A stretch of 33,868 nt of DNA from NCBI GenBank assembly GCA_902779185.1, contig CACZAM010000006.1, forward strand, positions 70,189-104,056, given 5' to 3'. The stretch is from an uncultured Eubacteriales bacterium (lineage in GTDB: Bacteria; Bacillota; Clostridia; Peptostreptococcales; Anaerovoracaceae). This document shows positions 6,818 to 16,039 of this stretch, piece after piece. Numbering within the stretch: position 1 is the first letter of the stretch; the number at the start of each line of letters is the position of its first letter. Below the pieces are notes generated by a model. That model made no database searches and had not been told where the DNA came from. It saw only the letters and a list, made by a program, of their open reading frames with translations. A program made the translations under genes and the position numbers.

Positions 6818-8767
6818 CTAGTAAAGCTTTGCTCCTGCAGGGATCCTGTCGTCTACGAGCAGAAGGTTGAGCATCTCCTCACCGTCGTACTCGTTGACCG
6901 CGCTGATAAGCATTCCGTTACTGTACTCGCCCATCATCTTTCTCGGCGGAAGGTTCACGATCGCTATAGCAGTCTTTCCAACGAGTTCAGAAGGATCGTA
7001 GTACTTCTTGATGCCGCTGAGGATGACTCTGTCCTCGCCGGATCCGTCGTTCAGGACGAACTTCAGCAGCTTGTCAGACTTCTTCACTTCCTCGCAGGAT
7101 TTGATCTTTACGGCTCTGAAATCCGACTTGCTGAAGGTGTCAAAATCCACTTCGTCTTCGAAGAGCGGCTCCACCTTGACTTTGCTGAAATCGATCTCAA
7201 CGCGCTCCTTCTTTGCGCCGCCCTTGCCTTCCGGCTTCATTGTCGGGAAGAGCTGAACGTCTCTGATCGTTGCGCTGTCGGTGAGCAGCATCACGAGTCT
7301 GTCGACGCCGATGCCGATGCCGCCTGTCGGTGGCATGCCGACTTCCAGAGCATTGACGAAGTCGGTATCCATAGGATGGGCTTCGTCGTCGATACCTAGG
7401 TCGAGCTGTCTCTGCTGCTCAGCGAATCTCTCGTACTGGTCGATTGGGTCGTTCAGCTCGCTGAACGCGTTCGACATCTCCCAGCCGTTGATGTAAGATT
7501 CGAATCTTCTTGTGATGCGAGGGTCTTTAGGATCCTTCTTTGCCAGCGGTGAAACCTCGAGCGGATGTCCGCAGACGAAGCATGGTCCGTCCAGGAATCC
7601 AGGGATGTCTTCGCAGTAGTCCTCGAACATCTCAGCGATGATCTTTCCTCTCGACCATTCCGACTCATCCTCGAATGTCATGCCGTATTTCTTTGCGGCT
7701 TCGATGGCCTCTTCATCGCTGTCGATCTTGTCGAACGGGATCCCTGTCGTCTTGATAACGGCCTCTGTCATGTCGATCTTTCTCCATGGCGGAGTCACGT
7801 CGAACTCCTTGCCGCCGTACTTGATGATAGGAGTGCCGTTGACGGTCATCGCGCACTTGTATGTCACCTGCTCCATGAGGTCCATCATGGTCTCGAGGTT
7901 TACGTACGCCTTGTATGCCTCCATCGATGTGAACTCAGGGCTGTGGTTCTTGTCCATGCCCTCGTTTCTGAACACCTTGCCGATCTCGTATACTCCGTCG
8001 AGTCCGCCGACGATGAGCCTCTTGAGGTGAAGCTCGAGCGAGATGCGCAGCGTCATGTCGATATCGAGTGTGTTGTGGTGGGTCATGAACGGTCTTGCAG
8101 CTGCGCCGCCCGCAATATTGCCGAGTACAGGAGTCTCGACCTCGATGAGATCGTAATCTTCCTCAAGGACCTTACGCATCGTGCTGATGATCTTAGCCCT
8201 CTTCATGAAGGTCTCTCTTACGTCCTCATTCATGATGAGGTCGACGTATCTCTGGCGGTATCTGAGGTCGGTATCCTTGAGACCGTGCCACTTGTTAGGG
8301 AGTACCTGCAGCGACTTGCACAGCAGCTTTACTTCCTGCGCCCTTATGCTGACCTCGCCGGTCTTTGTCCTGAAGACTTCACCCTTGATGCCGATGATGT
8401 CGCCCGTGTCATATGTCTTGAAGATGTTGTACTCTTCCTGACCGATGTTGTCTCTGGCGACGAAGATCTGGATGCGGCCCTGCTTGTCCTGCATGTCGAC
8501 GAAAGCGACCTTGCCCATGCGGCGGAACGCCATGATACGGCCGGCCACTCTGACCTCCTGGTCTTCCATGGCATCGAAGTTGTCCCTTATATCCTTCGAC
8601 CACGCGGTCACATCGAAAGTCTCCTCAAGATATGGGTCTCTGCCCATGGCACGGAGCTCTTCGAGTTTCTTTCTCTTTATCTGCCTCTGTTCGCCGATCT
8701 CCTTTTCGGTGAGCTCGCGCTCCACGGCTTCAACAGCGGACTTGATTTCATTTTTAATGTCAGCCAT
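6818..8767 (-). CDS. lysS: Lysyl-tRNA synthetase (class II) with C-terminal tRNA-binding domain
   Basis: A 649-aa enzyme that charges tRNA-Lys. The N-terminal OB-fold anticodon domain is at about 65-150. The class II catalytic domain shows motif 2 (FRNEGMDKNHSPEFTSMEAY, about 266-285), EVSPLAK (about 404-410) and motif 3 (GIGIGVDRL, about 483-491). Bacterial LysRS usually ends near residue 500. Here an extra 140 residues follow, and about 545-649 (SDFRAVKI... VILSGIKKYY... LPPRKMMGEYSNGMLISA) match the EMAP-II/Trbp111 tRNA-binding OB fold known from the MetRS C-terminus. CFVC at 396-399 replaces residues that are normally not cysteines, near the active site. The start overlaps the greA stop (TAATG), which implies translational coupling. 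Confidence 0.96.
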   Translation of the reverse strand: MADIKNEIKSAVEAVERELTEKEIGEQRQIKRKKLEELRAMGRDPYLEETFDVTAWSKDIRDNFDAMEDQEVRVAGRIMAFRRMGKVAFVDMQDKQGRIQIFVARDNIGQEEYNIFKTYDTGDIIGIKGEVFRTKTGEVSIRAQEVKLLCKSLQVLPNKWHGLKDTDLRYRQRYVDLIMNEDVRETFMKRAKIISTMRKVLEEDYDLIEVETPVLGNIAGGAAARPFMTHHNTLDIDMTLRISLELHLKRLIVGGLDGVYEIGKVFRNEGMDKNHSPEFTSMEAYKAYVNLETMMDLMEQVTYKCAMTVNGTPIIKYGGKEFDVTPPWRKIDMTEAVIKTTGIPFDKIDSDEEAIEAAKKYGMTFEDESEWSRGKIIAEMFEDYCEDIPGFLDGPCFVCGHPLEVSPLAKKDPKDPRITRRFESYINGWEMSNAFSELNDPIDQYERFAEQQRQLDLGIDDEAHPMDTDFVNALEVGMPPTGGIGIGVDRLVMLLTDSATIRDVQLFPTMKPEGKGGAKKERVEIDFSKVKVEPLFEDEVDFDTFSKSDFRAVKIKSCEEVKKSDKLLKFVLNDGSGEDRVILSGIKKYYDPSELVGKTAIAIVNLPPRKMMGEYSNGMLISAVNEYDGEEMLNLLLVDDRIPAGAKLY

Positions 8768-9246
8768 TATCTCTTGACCTCCACGACTTTGTATCTTGCC
8801 ATGCCGTCAGGAACCAGGAATTCAACCTTGTCGCCGGCCTTCTGGCCCAGCAGGTGCTGTCCTACCAGCGATACGTTTGAGAGCTTTCCGTTCAGAGGAT
8901 CTGCCTCGGTGGTACCTACGATCTTATATGTCATTTCTTCGTTTGAATTCAGATCCAGGATGGTAACTGTACGGCCTGTCTGGACCGAGTCGTCGCTCTC
9001 ATCTGTCTCCTCTACGATGACGGCTGTACGGAGGATCTCTTCGATGGTGCTGATCCTTTCTTCAGTCTCAGCCTGCGCGTCCTTCGCAGCATCGTACTCA
9101 GCGTTCTCACTGATATCTCCGAGAGAGATGGCTTCCTTGAGCCTTTCAGCGTTCTCCTTACGGACTACGGTAATAAGATGTTCCAGTTCCGCATTCAGGC
9201 TGTCATAACCTTCTCTGGTCATTTCATTTGACTTTAAAGCTGCCAT
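8767..9246 (-). CDS. greA: Transcription elongation factor GreA
   Basis: 159 aa, the usual GreA length. The N-terminal coiled coil (about 10-78) carries the tip motif LGDISENAEYDAAKDAQ, whose acidic residues rescue backtracked RNA polymerase by stimulating transcript cleavage. The C-terminal FKBP-like domain includes NPLNGKLSN-like (DPLNGKLSN) and SLVGQHLLGQKAGDKVEF. It is the first gene of a greA-lysS unit and overlaps lysS by one base. The preceding orr gene ends 35 bases upstream, so all three may be co-transcribed. Confidence 0.96.
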   Translation of the reverse strand: MAALKSNEMTREGYDSLNAELEHLITVVRKENAERLKEAISLGDISENAEYDAAKDAQAETEERISTIEEILRTAVIVEETDESDDSVQTGRTVTILDLNSNEEMTYKIVGTTEADPLNGKLSNVSLVGQHLLGQKAGDKVEFLVPDGMARYKVVEVKR

Positions 9247-9281
9247 TTTGTCTTCCTTCCCTTTCTTTATATTCCCAGACC

Positions 9282-10388
9282 TTACTGCCTGTTTATCTCT
9301 TCAATAGTTATATTTTCGCTTGTCGTGAGCCTCATCAGAGCTGAATACTTCACCTTGAGTCTCACTATGTCTCCGACGCGGAGCTGCTCTTTGCAGTCTT
9401 CAATGTCGAGTATCGTGTGATCACCCGAGGCCATCGCCACCTCTGCTCCTTCGAGCACCGGAACGATATCGTCGATGTCTCCGTAATCGGCTCTGCCCAC
9501 CGCCAGAATAGCTCTTCTGCGGCGGCCTCTGTCGACATATTTAACGACCTTGCCCGAAGCGTCTACACCGAGCTCGCCTATAGGATGTGTCGGCTTGGTG
9601 TTGGTCTCAATGACTTCCGCCTCGAGTATGAAGCATTCATCGCTCAGCACTTCCGCTTCCTCTCTGCCATAGCATGTGCGGATGTCCTCGAGAGGTCCTA
9701 TGAATGTGACCGCGCCTATCCTCAGCATATTGACCTTTGGATTCATCACGCCGTCAAAGAGCGGTATCAGGCTCGATGTTGCTCCGCCGGATACTATCTC
9801 GAGCGGTCTGCCGATAGCTTCCTCGACTGCCTCCGCCCAGTCAGCCAGCATGTCCATCTTCTCCTTGGTAGGCTTTACGGAGCCAACGCATCCGAGGTTT
9901 GTGCCAATGCCCGCGAGGTGAATGCTGTCGAGATTATTTTCTACGTATACCGCTATGTCAACGAGCTCTTCTTTCTCAAAGAATCCCTCTCTGAGATCTC
10001 CGAGGTCTGCCATCAGTATGACATTGTGTACCTTGCCGTTTTTAGCGGCCGCTTCCTGGATAGCCTTGAGCGTATCGAAGCTGCTCTGAAGGCTGTAGTC
10101 GCAGATCTTTACGACCTCGTCGAGTTCGGAAAGCATCGGGACTCTTATCATGAGGAGCGGAACCTTTACTCCGGCTTCCTTAGCCCTCGCAAGCTGCTCG
10201 ATTCTCGATGAAGCGATCCATTTTGCCCCGCAGCTCTCGTAGTCGAGCGCCGCTGAAGCCAGGCCTGTCGTCACCTTGATGACTCCCGCAACGTCTATGC
10301 CCGCGTCACGGCACCAGCCGACCACCGTGCTCATATTGTGGCGCAGATTCTCGTGATTGACTATTAAAGTAGGTCTCTTCTTAGCCAT
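9282..10388 (-). CDS. orr: Ornithine-racemase-like PLP enzyme (alanine racemase N-terminal fold)
   Basis: A 368-aa fold-type III PLP enzyme. The TIM-barrel N-terminal domain has the probable Schiff-base lysine K38 in GVIKVTTG. ILMADLGDLREGF and IGTNLGCVG are the signatures I associate with ornithine racemase (Orr of Clostridium sticklandii) and its relatives, rather than Alr. GRADYGDID and ASGDHTILD mark the C-terminal beta domain. Orr interconverts L- and D-ornithine in the oxidative branch of ornithine fermentation. The rest of that pathway (OraS/OraE, 2,4-diaminopentanoate dehydrogenase) is not in this window, so the substrate is inferred. Length and family fit well. Confidence 0.8.
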   Translation of the reverse strand: MAKKRPTLIVNHENLRHNMSTVVGWCRDAGIDVAGVIKVTTGLASAALDYESCGAKWIASSRIEQLARAKEAGVKVPLLMIRVPMLSELDEVVKICDYSLQSSFDTLKAIQEAAAKNGKVHNVILMADLGDLREGFFEKEELVDIAVYVENNLDSIHLAGIGTNLGCVGSVKPTKEKMDMLADWAEAVEEAIGRPLEIVSGGATSSLIPLFDGVMNPKVNMLRIGAVTFIGPLEDIRTCYGREEAEVLSDECFILEAEVIETNTKPTHPIGELGVDASGKVVKYVDRGRRRRAILAVGRADYGDIDDIVPVLEGAEVAMASGDHTILDIEDCKEQLRVGDIVRLKVKYSALMRLTTSENITIEEINRQ

Positions 10389-10405
10389 AATCCTGCCTTT
10401 CTATC

Positions 10406-10591
10406 TGGCATTTATATATGCCTTTTCTCGCCTGCTCCGTTGCCGGGAATGCCATCTCGTTCGACCTTGCTTCGCGGGGAACGGCTCTGACGCTTCGCTT
10501 GCGAGACTCGTTCCAGCCACTCACCTGCGGTCTCTCTCCGGCATTCCTAGCGTCTCCTACGCAACGCTCGCTTCGGCATATATAAATGCCA
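10406..10591. repeat. Long inverted repeat element (186 bp), copy A
   Basis: TGGCATTTATATATGCC at 10406-10422 is the exact reverse complement of 10575-10591. Between the arms are further complementary pieces, for example GGAACG with CGTTCC and GGAATGCC with GGCATTCC. The gap between the acyl-CoA synthetase and orr is almost entirely this structure. It would fold as a large branched hairpin and could end or process the transcript. It resembles a MITE-like or palindromic intergenic repeat. Confidence 0.6.
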
Positions 10592-10605
10592 AATGCTAAG
10601 CAAAA

Positions 10606-12492
10606 TTAGTCCGCGAGCTTATTTTCTTCGACGAACCTTCTGATCTTCATTCCGGTTGTCTTGTTGAACTCGCCCTTCTTGATAATAATGTGCTTTACTC
10701 TCTTCCAGTCAGGCCAGTTTGCGTTGAGCCTGTCGACCTCGCTGCTTATGAGTGACATCACGGCGCTTTCGTCTTTTGCTCTGTCTCCGAGTGCCTCTCT
10801 GACGTTTTCTCTGTCAGGACGCAGTGTCACATAGATACCCCTCTTCATCCTGTCTTCGTTGTCCTCGTCGGCCCATACCATGCACTCCTCTACAAACGGG
10901 CTTCTGGCGATGAGCTCCTCGAGCTCCTCAGGGAAGACGTTTTTGCCGTTCGCGGCGATGATGACGTTCTTCTTGCGGCCTGTGATGTACACATAGTTGT
11001 CATCGTCGAGATATCCGATGTCGCCGGTATGGAACCAGCCGTTCTCCATGCTTGCCGCCGTGGCTTCAGGGTTCTTGTAGTAGCCCATCATCACCATAGG
11101 CCCGCGGAAGCAGATCTCTCCGTTGCCGTCCTCATCCTTGTCGATGATCTTGCACTCGGTGAACTGGAACAGCTTTCCGGCCGAGTCGTTTCTCATGTAT
11201 TTCCACTGGTCAGGGTTGAGCGCCACCATCGGGGAGGTCTCCGTGAGCCCGTAACCCTGGAGGCACGGTATGCCCATGCTGCGGAAGAACGCGAGCACCT
11301 TAGGGTCTACCCTCGCTCCGCCTGCGATGAACATGTCGATGTTGCCGCCGAACTGAGCCATGATCTTGTTTGCGATCGGCTTCGCGATGTTGAGGCCGAA
11401 CTTGCTCGTGAAATTGTTTGCGGCGAACAGCGTGTTGACCAGCTTGTCCTGACCCTGCTTCTTGAGGGTCTTCTGGATCGTGTTGTAGAACTTTTCGTAG
11501 ATGAGCGGCACCGCGAGCAGGAATGTCGGGTGCACCATCTGCATGTCCTTTGTTATGTATTTAAGCCCCCTGCAGAATGCCATCGAGGCTCCCATGAAGA
11601 GTCCTTCTATCATGGTGCAGGTGCACTCGTATGTATGATGTATAGGAAGCACGCTGAAGAATATGTCGCTCGGGACCACTTCGAGGTATGTCTGCGCGAT
11701 GAGTACGTCGGTGCAGAGGTTCCTGTGCGAGAGCATTACGCCCTTGCTCACTCCTGTAGTGCCGGATGTGAAGATTATGGCTACCATGTCGGAAGCTCTG
11801 ACTCTGGCGTCGAGATAGCTCCTGTCGCCTGCCGCGACCTTAGCCTTGCCGTCTTCTCTCAGAAGGTTCCACGAGTACAGTCCGTTTGCAGTGTCCTCGT
11901 GAGCGTCCTTGTTAACACCGATCACCATCCTGAGGCCGGTATTGCCCTCTGTCTTGATCTCCTTGAAGAGATTGTAGAACTTGTCCTGGCAGCAGATGAC
12001 TGCATCGAGTTCGCCCATTCCGCAGAGTGTAATGAGTTCTTCTTTTGAGAGCTCCTTGTCGAGCGGAACAACTACGCCGACACCGCCTGTGACCGCGAAG
12101 TATGACTCCGCCCACTCATAGCAGTTTGCTCCGATGATACCGATGTGCGAACCCTTGAGCCCGAGTCCCAGAAGTGCCGTGCCGAGTCCTCTGACATCGT
12201 CCCTTACTCCGCCATAGGTGAACTCAGTAAAGTGATCATCGCCGGGCATTATCTGGTGATAGAGCACCTTGTCGCCGAAAGCCTCAACGCCGGACTCCAT
12301 CATCATCTTGAGGTCTGTGATAGGTCTTCCGATGCGGTACATCACCTCAGGCACCTTGCTCGCGGTGATGGCATCAACATATGCCTGCATGTCGGCCAGC
12401 TCAGCCGCCTTTAACTCTTTATATTCCCCTTCTGTCAGACTGTCGAGGTCTGCGTCCCTATACTTTGCGATAACTTCCCTGTAATTAGTCAA
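10606..12492 (-). CDS. Long-chain acyl-CoA synthetase (AMP-forming)
   Basis: A 628-aa member of the ANL adenylate-forming family. It activates a fatty acid as acyl-AMP and transfers it to CoA. The P-loop IFTSGTTGVSKGVMLSH is at about 240-256, the GYGLTETSP motif lies mid-protein, and GWFHTGDIGYLDDD with GRKKNVI marks the hinge. The C-terminal KTTGMKIRR holds the catalytic lysine (K616). The length matches FACS/FadD-type long-chain enzymes. No neighbouring beta-oxidation genes are present; it is probably used for fatty acid recycling into lipids. It appears monocistronic: a strong terminator lies upstream at 12562-12615 and the inverted-repeat element lies downstream. Confidence 0.9.
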   Translation of the reverse strand: MTNYREVIAKYRDADLDSLTEGEYKELKAAELADMQAYVDAITASKVPEVMYRIGRPITDLKMMMESGVEAFGDKVLYHQIMPGDDHFTEFTYGGVRDDVRGLGTALLGLGLKGSHIGIIGANCYEWAESYFAVTGGVGVVVPLDKELSKEELITLCGMGELDAVICCQDKFYNLFKEIKTEGNTGLRMVIGVNKDAHEDTANGLYSWNLLREDGKAKVAAGDRSYLDARVRASDMVAIIFTSGTTGVSKGVMLSHRNLCTDVLIAQTYLEVVPSDIFFSVLPIHHTYECTCTMIEGLFMGASMAFCRGLKYITKDMQMVHPTFLLAVPLIYEKFYNTIQKTLKKQGQDKLVNTLFAANNFTSKFGLNIAKPIANKIMAQFGGNIDMFIAGGARVDPKVLAFFRSMGIPCLQGYGLTETSPMVALNPDQWKYMRNDSAGKLFQFTECKIIDKDEDGNGEICFRGPMVMMGYYKNPEATAASMENGWFHTGDIGYLDDDNYVYITGRKKNVIIAANGKNVFPEELEELIARSPFVEECMVWADEDNEDRMKRGIYVTLRPDRENVREALGDRAKDESAVMSLISSEVDRLNANWPDWKRVKHIIIKKGEFNKTTGMKIRRFVEENKLAD

Positions 12493-12561
12493 TTTAGTGA
12501 TTTCCTCTCTGCCTTGCGGGGCTTTTGCCGCGCAGGCCTGACCTGGTTTTGCGTATAAAAA

Positions 12562-12615
12562 AAATGGTAAAAGCCACCTGTCAAACCTCGGTGGCCGCCG
12601 TAAATTTTACCATTT
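12562..12615 (-). terminator. Strong branched terminator of the amino acid transporter/racemase operon
   Basis: AAATGGTAAAA and TTTTACCATTT form an 11-bp outer stem, with GCCACC and GGTGGC as an inner stem. On the minus strand it is followed by TTTTTTATACG. It ends transcription coming from the racemase gene. Confidence 0.8.
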
Positions 12616-12720
12616 ATCAAGCGTCTGTGTCAATGAAAGCAACGGCTTAGATATGTTGCTGTGAAAGCGGTTTCATGCAATCAGAGCCCCCGCAGAAACG
12701 GCAAGCCAGCAGCTGTTGCC

Positions 12721-13605
12721 TTATATAGTTATTGTTGAACCTCTAAGTATTGCCGAGCCATGGAGAATCGTCCGGCCTGTTGCCGGATCGCTCTCTACCC
12801 TTAGTCTGCCGGCCGGCTCGTCGAATGTTACATCAACAGGCGATCCGGCTTTTGCGGCGAGGTACATTCCTGCTGCCACGCTCCCGCTCGCGCAGGAGTT
12901 CTCCCAGAACATCGTGTCGGCTCCCGGCACATATACCAGCGGTATCAGCGGGCGGAGCGCGGCTCCCTCACCCAGGAACATCATGCCAAGGCATTCAGCT
13001 CCGAGCACACCGCACCACTGCCTGAGCAGAGATTCAGCGAGCGCCGGGTCATCCTTCAGCCCGTGAAAGCCAGAATCAGGCTCAATTATTATGTGACTTA
13101 TGCCTTCCATTTCGACTATCGGAAGCGCGAGCATGGCACTGACTCCGTCAGTGCCTGCATCTTTCAGGATCCCGGAGGCACCGGCCCCGTCTGAAGGCCG
13201 GAGGCTGACTGTGCTGATGCCGAGTGCCGGAGGCATACTGACGGCCGCGCGGTAGCTGAAGGCGGCCTGCTGCTCAAGGGTGACTTCAAAAGGCGCGGAT
13301 ACGCCCCATACTTTTACCGGAACCGCGCCGCCCTGCAGGCCGCGTTTGATGGCAAAAAGCGCGGCCGCGCACATTGTTGCGTTGCCGCAGAATTCTCCTC
13401 CAGCCATTCGAATACTGATCGCTGCTCCTCCTGAAGATGCAGCATCATTCGCATAAGTAATGAAGCCTACCTGTTCAACGTCAGGCTCCAGCTCCATTAT
13501 CTTCGACGCGACTGCCGGCTGGTCCGCTATATCCACGTGGGTCTCCACCAGCGCCGTTATGTTTCCTGTAGGATCAAATATACAATACTGAACTCTATCC
13601 ATCAT
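12721..13605 (-). CDS. DapF-fold amino acid racemase/epimerase, transporter-linked
   Basis: A 294-aa protein of the diaminopimelate epimerase fold, a PLP-independent two-base racemase. The two catalytic cysteines are visible: C73 in [11 protein letters not shown] and C238 in [12 protein letters not shown]. The sequence between them departs strongly from DapF. The overlap with the ABC ATPase (ATGA, 13602-13605) makes it the last gene of an amino acid import operon, which a housekeeping DapF would not need. Related non-DapF members include histidine racemase CntK. It probably racemises the imported amino acid, or its D-form for catabolism. Substrate not determinable from sequence. Confidence 0.8.
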   Translation of the reverse strand: MMDRVQYCIFDPTGNITALVETHVDIADQPAVASKIMELEPDVEQVGFITYANDAASSGGAAISIRMAGGEFCGNATMCAAALFAIKRGLQGGAVPVKVWGVSAPFEVTLEQQAAFSYRAAVSMPPALGISTVSLRPSDGAGASGILKDAGTDGVSAMLALPIVEMEGISHIIIEPDSGFHGLKDDPALAESLLRQWCGVLGAECLGMMFLGEGAALRPLIPLVYVPGADTMFWENSCASGSVAAGMYLAAKAGSPVDVTFDEPAGRLRVESDPATGRTILHGSAILRGSTITI

Positions 13606-14360
13606 CTCTCAAATACGCGCAGGAACTGTTTTGTCCTGTCTTCCTGCGGATTATCGAACACATCACGCGGATCGCCCTGCTCCACTATGACGCCTCCGTC
13701 CATGAAAAGGACGCGGTTGCTGACTGCCTTCGCGAAAGGCATCTCATGTGTCACGACTACCATCGTCATCTTCTCTTCGGCAAGCTGGCGTATTACCTTC
13801 AGAACCTCTCCGGTCAGCTCAGGGTCGAGCGCTGATGTAGGCTCATCGAAGAATAGGATCTCCGGTTTCATGGCCATGGCCCGCGCGATCGCGACTCTCT
13901 GCTGCTGACCTCCTGAAAGCTGGTAAGGATAGGCGTCCGCTTTATCCTCGATCCCCATCTTTTTAAGGAGTGCCATCGCGTTCTCTTCGGCTTCTTCTCT
14001 GCTGACACCCTGCACATGCACAGGAGCGTCAGTTATATTCTTTAGTATGCTGTAATGCGGAAAGAGGTTGAACTGCTGGAACACCAGCCCGCAGTATTTG
14101 CGGAACTTCTTCATCTCGTGGGGACTCGCATATACCGCACTGCCGTTTGCATCGGTATGTGCAGCCTTATTGCCCATGTATATGATCTCTCCGCCGTCAA
14201 TAGTCTCAAGGAAAGTAGCGCATCTGAGCAGCGTCGACTTGCCTGACCCGGATGGTCCGATTATGCTCACCACTTCGCCGTGGTCGACTCCAAAACTGAT
14301 GTCCTTGAGCACTTCGAGTCCGTCGAATCTCTTTTCGATGTTTTTCATTTCGAGTATCAT
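13602..14360 (-). CDS. Polar amino acid ABC transporter ATP-binding protein
   Basis: 252 aa, the usual GlnQ/HisP length. Walker A is GPSGSGKST, the Q-loop [10 protein letters not shown], the signature [16 protein letters not shown], Walker [16 protein letters not shown] and the H-loop VVVTHEM. It powers import through the permease next to it. The start lies 12 bases past the permease stop and the end overlaps the racemase start by 4 bases. TNAHTD-type insertion near residue 60 ([10 protein letters not shown]) is a common loop difference. Confidence 0.95.
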   Translation of the reverse strand: MILEMKNIEKRFDGLEVLKDISFGVDHGEVVSIIGPSGSGKSTLLRCATFLETIDGGEIIYMGNKAAHTDANGSAVYASPHEMKKFRKYCGLVFQQFNLFPHYSILKNITDAPVHVQGVSREEAEENAMALLKKMGIEDKADAYPYQLSGGQQQRVAIARAMAMKPEILFFDEPTSALDPELTGEVLKVIRQLAEEKMTMVVVTHEMPFAKAVSNRVLFMDGGVIVEQGDPRDVFDNPQEDRTKQFLRVFER

Positions 14361-14372
14361 TACGCTGCCCTC

Positions 14373-15020
14373 CTACTTGTAGTAATCCATCGATTTCTCG
14401 ATGCGCGCCATTACGACTTCCACCAGGTAATTTGCTGCGAAGTAGAAGACGCCCGCTATCAGGAACGGCATGAACGACGACTGCGAAGCGGATATCTGCT
14501 TGGCAAGCGAGAACACTTCCGCATATGCAAGCGTAAACGCGAGTGATGTGTCCTTTACCAGCGTTATGACTTCGTTCGTCACGGACGGCAGTATTATCTT
14601 CACCACCTGCGGCAGTATTATCTTCATGAATGTCTGCGTCTTTGTGTAGCCGAGCACCTCCGCAGCCTCATACTGGCCGACCGGGATCGACTCAATACCA
14701 CCGCGATAGATCTCAGCGAAGTACGCCGCGTAATTCAGCACAAAACCGACGATGATCGCCGGGAATCTCCAGTTGCCGATATTCCATCCGAAAAGATAGA
14801 ACGGTCCGAAATACCACACCAGAAGCTGCAACATCAGAGGAGTGCCGCGCATTATTGATATATAGGCCTTGATAAAGCCTCTCATCGGCGCAAATCTTGA
14901 TTTCCGCAGGAGTGCAACTATCATGCCAAGAGGGAGCGACCCGATAAGCGTGAGCGCGAAGATCAGGAAGGTCTTCCACATGCCCGACGCCATGGTCGAA
15001 AGCATTGTTGAAAATGTCAT
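14373..15020 (-). CDS. Polar amino acid ABC transporter permease
   Basis: A 215-aa membrane protein of the HisMQ/GlnP family with about five transmembrane helices. The cytoplasmic EAA loop is EAAEVLGYTKTQTFMKIILPQ, with its expected Gly. MRGTPLMLQL near residue 58 is the family's typical second signature. There is a single permease gene, so it probably works as a homodimer. It sits between the binding protein and the ATPase. Confidence 0.94.
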   Translation of the reverse strand: MTFSTMLSTMASGMWKTFLIFALTLIGSLPLGMIVALLRKSRFAPMRGFIKAYISIMRGTPLMLQLLVWYFGPFYLFGWNIGNWRFPAIIVGFVLNYAAYFAEIYRGGIESIPVGQYEAAEVLGYTKTQTFMKIILPQVVKIILPSVTNEVITLVKDTSLAFTLAYAEVFSLAKQISASQSSFMPFLIAGVFYFAANYLVEVVMARIEKSMDYYK

Positions 15021-15056
15021 TATATCTCCTCAGTTTCCGTTTTCTTCAGACAAGAG

Positions 15057-15086
15057 CAGTGCTGCAGGATCAGTCCCGCAGCACTG
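15057..15086 (-). promoter_or_regulatory. Intergenic stem-loop between binding protein and permease genes
   Basis: CAGTGCTGC (15057-15065) and GCAGCACTG (15078-15086) form a perfect 9-bp stem with a 12-base loop. No U-run follows on the minus strand. Hairpins in this position are known to protect the upstream message 3' end, so that more binding protein than permease is made. Confidence 0.6.
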
Positions 15087-15131
15087 TCTGTCCGTCATTT
15101 ATAATTTGCAGTCTGAACAAACACTATTACA

Positions 15132-15965
15132 TTACTTGTTGATCATCGACAGATTTTCGTAGATCTCAGGATATTTCTGACCGATCTCATCCATCTTGCC
15201 GTTCTCAGCCAGTGTCTTGAGTGCGGCGTTCACCTGATCGCGGAGATCTGTATCGTCTGTCCTGAATCCGATAGCGTATACTTCCTGGCATACATCTTCA
15301 TCCAGATATGCAAGGCCTTCTACCTTTGTCATCTGGTAGTCGCCTGTTGTAACGTCGATAGCGATCGCATCGATGGCTCCGGCCTTGAGGTCGTTTACAG
15401 CGACAGTGTATGTATCATACTTTTCGAAAGCAGCGAATGTATTCATCAGATCCTCTGCACCGCCCTCAGCGTTAGGAGTCTCAAGCATCTCCTGCGCGGA
15501 TGTGCTTCCCTGCACTCCTACCTTCTTTCCGGCAAGATCTGCTGTCGACTTGATATCCGATCCTTCGAGAACCATGATCTTGATGGTATTTACTGAGTAC
15601 GGATCACTCCATGCGAACTTCGGCTCTCTGTCAGGGCTCTTTGTGAATCCCGACCAGATGCAGTCAATGCTTCCCGATTCAAGCTCTGCCTCCTTTGCGT
15701 CCCAGTTGATAGGAACACCTTCATATCCCCAGCCGTTGAGCTCGCATACAGCCTGAGCAAGCTCTACATCGAATCCGGTGGTCTCACCGTCATCGCCGAT
15801 ATATGAATAAGGAGGGAAATCCTTGTCATAACCATGCTTGAATGTGAAGCTCTCCTCAGCGCTTTCGCCGCTGTCACTGCTGCCGCCGCCCCCGCATGCC
15901 GTCAGAACTGTCATCGTGAAGATCATCGCGAATGCAAGCACAAGTACTGTTAATCTCTTTTTCAT
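15132..15965 (-). CDS. Amino acid ABC transporter substrate-binding lipoprotein
   Basis: A 277-aa SBP_bac_3 family protein. A signal peptide ends in the lipobox LTAC with Cys24 as the lipidated residue, followed by a Gly/Ser linker. The mature domain has GYDKDFPPYSYIGDDGETTG and GFDVELAQAV, then IDCIWSGFTKSPDRE, the classic polar amino acid binding-protein layout. It is the first gene of the transporter-racemase operon and is anchored outside the cytoplasmic membrane. The ligand class is a polar or charged amino acid; the exact ligand is not clear. Confidence 0.95.
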   Translation of the reverse strand: MKKRLTVLVLAFAMIFTMTVLTACGGGGSSDSGESAEESFTFKHGYDKDFPPYSYIGDDGETTGFDVELAQAVCELNGWGYEGVPINWDAKEAELESGSIDCIWSGFTKSPDREPKFAWSDPYSVNTIKIMVLEGSDIKSTADLAGKKVGVQGSTSAQEMLETPNAEGGAEDLMNTFAAFEKYDTYTVAVNDLKAGAIDAIAIDVTTGDYQMTKVEGLAYLDEDVCQEVYAIGFRTDDTDLRDQVNAALKTLAENGKMDEIGQKYPEIYENLSMINK

Positions 15966-16039
15966 CTCTTTTAGTCCTTTCGATTGCTACTTTTTTCTTT
16001 TCTTCCTTAGTTATAGATATGCTATTGATTACTTTCGTC

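Noticed and set aside
7565-9208. A 547-codon open frame on the plus strand
   Set aside because: It is antisense to lysS and greA, which are certain genes. Its composition is an artefact of their codon bias.
11029-12048. A 339-codon open frame on the plus strand
   Set aside because: Antisense to the acyl-CoA synthetase; no ribosome site and no recognisable protein features.
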